A stretch of DNA of 64,000 nt from Flabesymbios commensalis (lineage: Eukaryota; Annelida; Polychaeta; Terebellida; Flabelligeridae), in assembly GCA_964017125.1 (NCBI GenBank), contig OZ024912.1, positions 60,912,107-60,976,106 on the forward strand. The letters run 5' to 3'. Each line of letters opens with the position of its first letter. Within the stretch, counting starts at the first letter, position 1. The position numbers and the translations under genes are program-made. Shown here piece by piece: positions 61,641 through 64,000 of the stretch. Under the pieces are notes generated by a model that saw nothing but the letters and a program-made list of their open reading frames with translations, made no database searches and was not told the origin of the DNA.

Positions 61641-62390
61641 AACGGCTGAAAAAAACAAATAATAACTTTAGGTTAATGACTTATCAAGTTCAATAATGGC
61701 GGCGGTCTATTGTCGAGTGTGTTCTTGTTTTTAAATTACAAAACCCTTTACATGTGACATTCCCTTAACTACATGTTTTTTGTTTAATACTATTTTCTGT
61801 ATAAAACTTGTTTGATTTCCTGATTTTCCCTAGCTACATGTTTATTGTTGAATGTACAATTTTGTGTACAAAACATGTCTCACTTACTGATTATCAGCAG
61901 ACGATTATCTTATCAACATAAGGCCTAAAGGGGTTCTTTATTTGACTTAACACACAACGACTGGACACACAATGAAATGACACGCATGCGCAGCATGGTC
62001 AACTTACACAGGCGCGGTCCGCCGCAATGTATATAATTATTATGGTTCAGTGATGCATAACCACCGAACTGCTTTAATGGCCGGCTATTATTTTCCACAT
62101 TGTAGAAGAAATAAATCGTCATCGGGTCAAGTGCGGTTCTTTGAGACCATTTACAACACATGTTCTTTACTGTTTACTGTATTTCGCGCTTTTGACAATA
62201 GCGTGCAAGTTAAAAAATCACAATTTTGAAAACATATTGATATCACATAGTAGTTTGCTTGGTATATGAATGTATATAAAGTATCAATTAAGTAAATAAA
62301 TCAAATTTATAAAAAACATACAATAATTATAGGCCCACTCCAGTATCTGATGGACGTAAGTGTGCAAATAGCGTAGACTCAGTTTTTCTT
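61641..62390. other. Downstream of SFXN5, nothing recognised
   Basis: AT-rich sequence with paired words such as CCTAGCTACATGTTTATTG near 61830 and TAACTACATGTTTTTTG near 61767. No gene. Confidence 0.35.
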
Positions 62391-62962
62391 AAAGGGACTG
62401 TTCCAGGCTAAAATCATAAAAAAATCGGTGATTTTATTTTGGCTTCTCAATATGACCATATGACGTAAACATGTCCATAGACTAGAACTGCAATTTTTTT
62501 TTAATTTTTGTACTGCGCATTTATCAGTTAGGCTAGATATAGAGACGAAATTCCTGATTTCTTATTTTGGACAACCATGTCAAAAGTAGGAAATAAGGCA
62601 GTTCTAGTCTATGGGCATGTTTACATCATATGGTCATATTAAAGGTGATCTATCACCCATTATATGGTATGAATAATTATGTCCTTATATGGGGTGATTG
62701 GCTATCATGTGACCTTCTCAGATGGTCACATGATAGCTTATCATCCCATATATGGGGGTGGATAGCTATCATGTGACCCTTTGAGAGGGTCACATGATAG
62801 CCATCCACCCCATATAAGGAAACACTGGTGCCCCATCTTGTGGCAACTTTGATTTATTTGTCACAAAATTATTCATACTATATAAGGGGTGATATATCAC
62901 CTTTAAGAAACCAAAATAAAACCACCGATTTTTTTATGCTTTTAGCCTGAGACAGTCCTTTT
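62391..62962. mobile_element. Outer foldback element with a nested one inside
   Basis: The left arm AAAGGGACTGTTCCAGGCTA then AAATCATAAAAAAATCGGTG, and the right arm CACCGATTTTTTTATGC then AGCCTGAGACAGTCCTTTT, pair. A second inverted pair lies further in (CATGTCCATAGACTAGAACT / AGTTCTAGTCTATGGGCATG). The inner element splits the right part. Confidence 0.7.
62641..62904. mobile_element. Inner palindromic element, three levels of hairpins
   Basis: Ends AAAGGTGATCTATCACCC and GGGTGATATATCACCTTT; next ATGGTATGAATAATT/AATTATTCATACTAT; then CCTTATATGGGGTG/CACCCCATATAAGG. Inside are two separate hairpins of CTATCATGTGACC/GGTCACATGATAG (62701-62737 and 62764-62801). Confidence 0.75.
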
Positions 62963-63223
62963 AAATGACTATAATTATAGTAGATATTAAAAACTGATGG
63001 TGTTCATTCTGGAAGTGGTCGCTTTATTCTGCAGGACCCTGATTTGATTTTGCCTGTAACCGGCCGTGGATGACTTCACCAATTTAAAATTGTGTGATAA
63101 CAATAAAGCACACAATATCACAAATGCCCGCTTACTCCCTGAATATTATTAGTCTTTCCTCAATGCGGATCGTGTATCTTACACTGTGCGGATTGTGTAT
63201 CTTACACTGTACCTACATTGCAG

Positions 63224-63286
63224 CCCAGTGTCGGGTTAAGATTGGCCAGCGTCTTCGACGCTGGCCCAACAATAACCAACACTGGG
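63224..63286. repeat. 63-bp CCAGTGT..ACACTGG foldback
   Basis: CCCAGTGTCGGGTTAAGATT and CAATAACCAACACTGGG at the ends, with a perfect centre GGCCAGCGTCTTCGACGCTGG. Related in its centre to the CAGCAAACAC family. Confidence 0.65.
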
Positions 63287-63507
63287 GACGGCATTGTTGA
63301 TTCTTCTGGATGCATATTTTTTAGTCCGGGGATCCCAATTAGCGGCTCTAATAGTCACATTATTAAAATTACTGACAAAAGTTTAATATTTACTATTTTA
63401 TTTTGCTATTATTATATTTTACAATTTTATTGCATGTTTTAACCTTTTATGTATTCCTTCGTGTAATGGGGTGAATAAACAAATGAAGCAGGTTCGATTA
63501 CATGGAG

Positions 63508-63665
63508 CCAGGGGTGCATATTACAAAGAATCCTAACTTTGATCCTATTTTAACTTTCTCTTATTTCCATTAAAAAGTTGGGATCAATCCTAACTTTTTT
63601 ATATGAAAATGAGAGAAAGTTGAGATAGAAGCAAATTTAGGATTATGTGTAATATCCGCCCCTGG
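63508..63665. repeat. 158-bp foldback MITE, CCAGGGG ends
   Basis: CCAGGGGTGCATATTACA at the left and TGTAATATCCGCCCCTGG at the right. Inside, ATCCTAACTTTGATCC and GGGATCAATCCTAACTTT form further inverted pairs. Confidence 0.7.
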
Positions 63666-64000
63666 CCACCTAGGAGCAAGAGCGGGAAAAGCAGATAAAC
63701 TATGCGGGAACTAAGTAATTTCCGGAATGTTAAAATTGTTTGGGCACCACGTATGGGCGCGGACAGTGTTCCAATAGGCTGGGCCGGCTATGGGGAAAGC
63801 TCTTGACCCAGTCTTAGTTTTTGTACGGGGACAAAAAATCTATTTGAATTTGTAGAGGGGAAATATTTTGAGCATTTCGGGGGAACATGTAACTCAGCGA
63901 GATATGGATGTTGTTTGTTTTTTAGGTTTCGGAATGTCTCATTGCACATTTTTCAATGAATACGAAATTTTACAGTAAGCTAGTCTAATTGATTTAGTAT

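Overview
The window looks like genomic DNA of a non-vertebrate animal, probably a marine invertebrate and possibly a deuterostome. It is AT-rich, the genes are split by long introns with GT..AG ends, and the spaces are full of short palindromic DNA transposons, SINEs, LINE pieces and microsatellites. The taxon is inferred only from gene structure and repeat style; there is no species marker I can name.

Three host genes can be rebuilt exon by exon. (1) CCT7, the eta subunit of the cytosolic chaperonin TRiC/CCT, + strand, 12 coding exons from 3848 to 18619, giving a complete 548-residue protein. (2) A small C19orf12-like membrane protein, - strand, three coding exons from 36498 down to 30408, about 181 residues. 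(3) SFXN5, sideroflexin-5, + strand, 12 coding exons from 50233 to 61052, a complete 328-residue protein. Reading phase is kept across every junction in all three. I see no functional link between them.

Layout: 1-3540 is the 5' part of an apparently intact LINE on the - strand (gag-like ORF1, then an endonuclease-bearing ORF2 running off the window), head-to-head with the CCT7 promoter. CCT7 follows, with a nested 4.2-kb inverted-repeat element in intron 3 and five equal-length copies of a structured 191-nt sequence in intron 9. 18.6-30.4 kb is intergenic: a 2.4-kb pogo-like element with a TTAA element inside it, a DIRS-type scrap, a decayed LINE and diverged repeats. 30.4-36.5 kb is the C19orf12-like gene. 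36.5-50.2 kb is repeat country: a LINE tail, 16-bp tandem arrays, large microsatellites, and a 1.7-kb transposon with perfect ends nested in another foldback element. 50.2-61.1 kb is SFXN5, whose introns hold many MITEs and a U1-like snRNA relic. 61.1-64 kb holds nested palindromes.

The best candidate for something undescribed is the intron-9 array in CCT7 (14723-16545). Five copies, each exactly 191 nt, can form an H/ACA-snoRNA-like 5' hairpin with a pocket, an H box 14 nt beyond it, and an invariant ACA three nt from the end. One copy carries a compensatory base-pair change. A second candidate is a family of 74-76-nt near-perfect hairpins whose arms differ between copies but stay mostly paired. 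All comparisons were by eye; no alignment or folding program was run.
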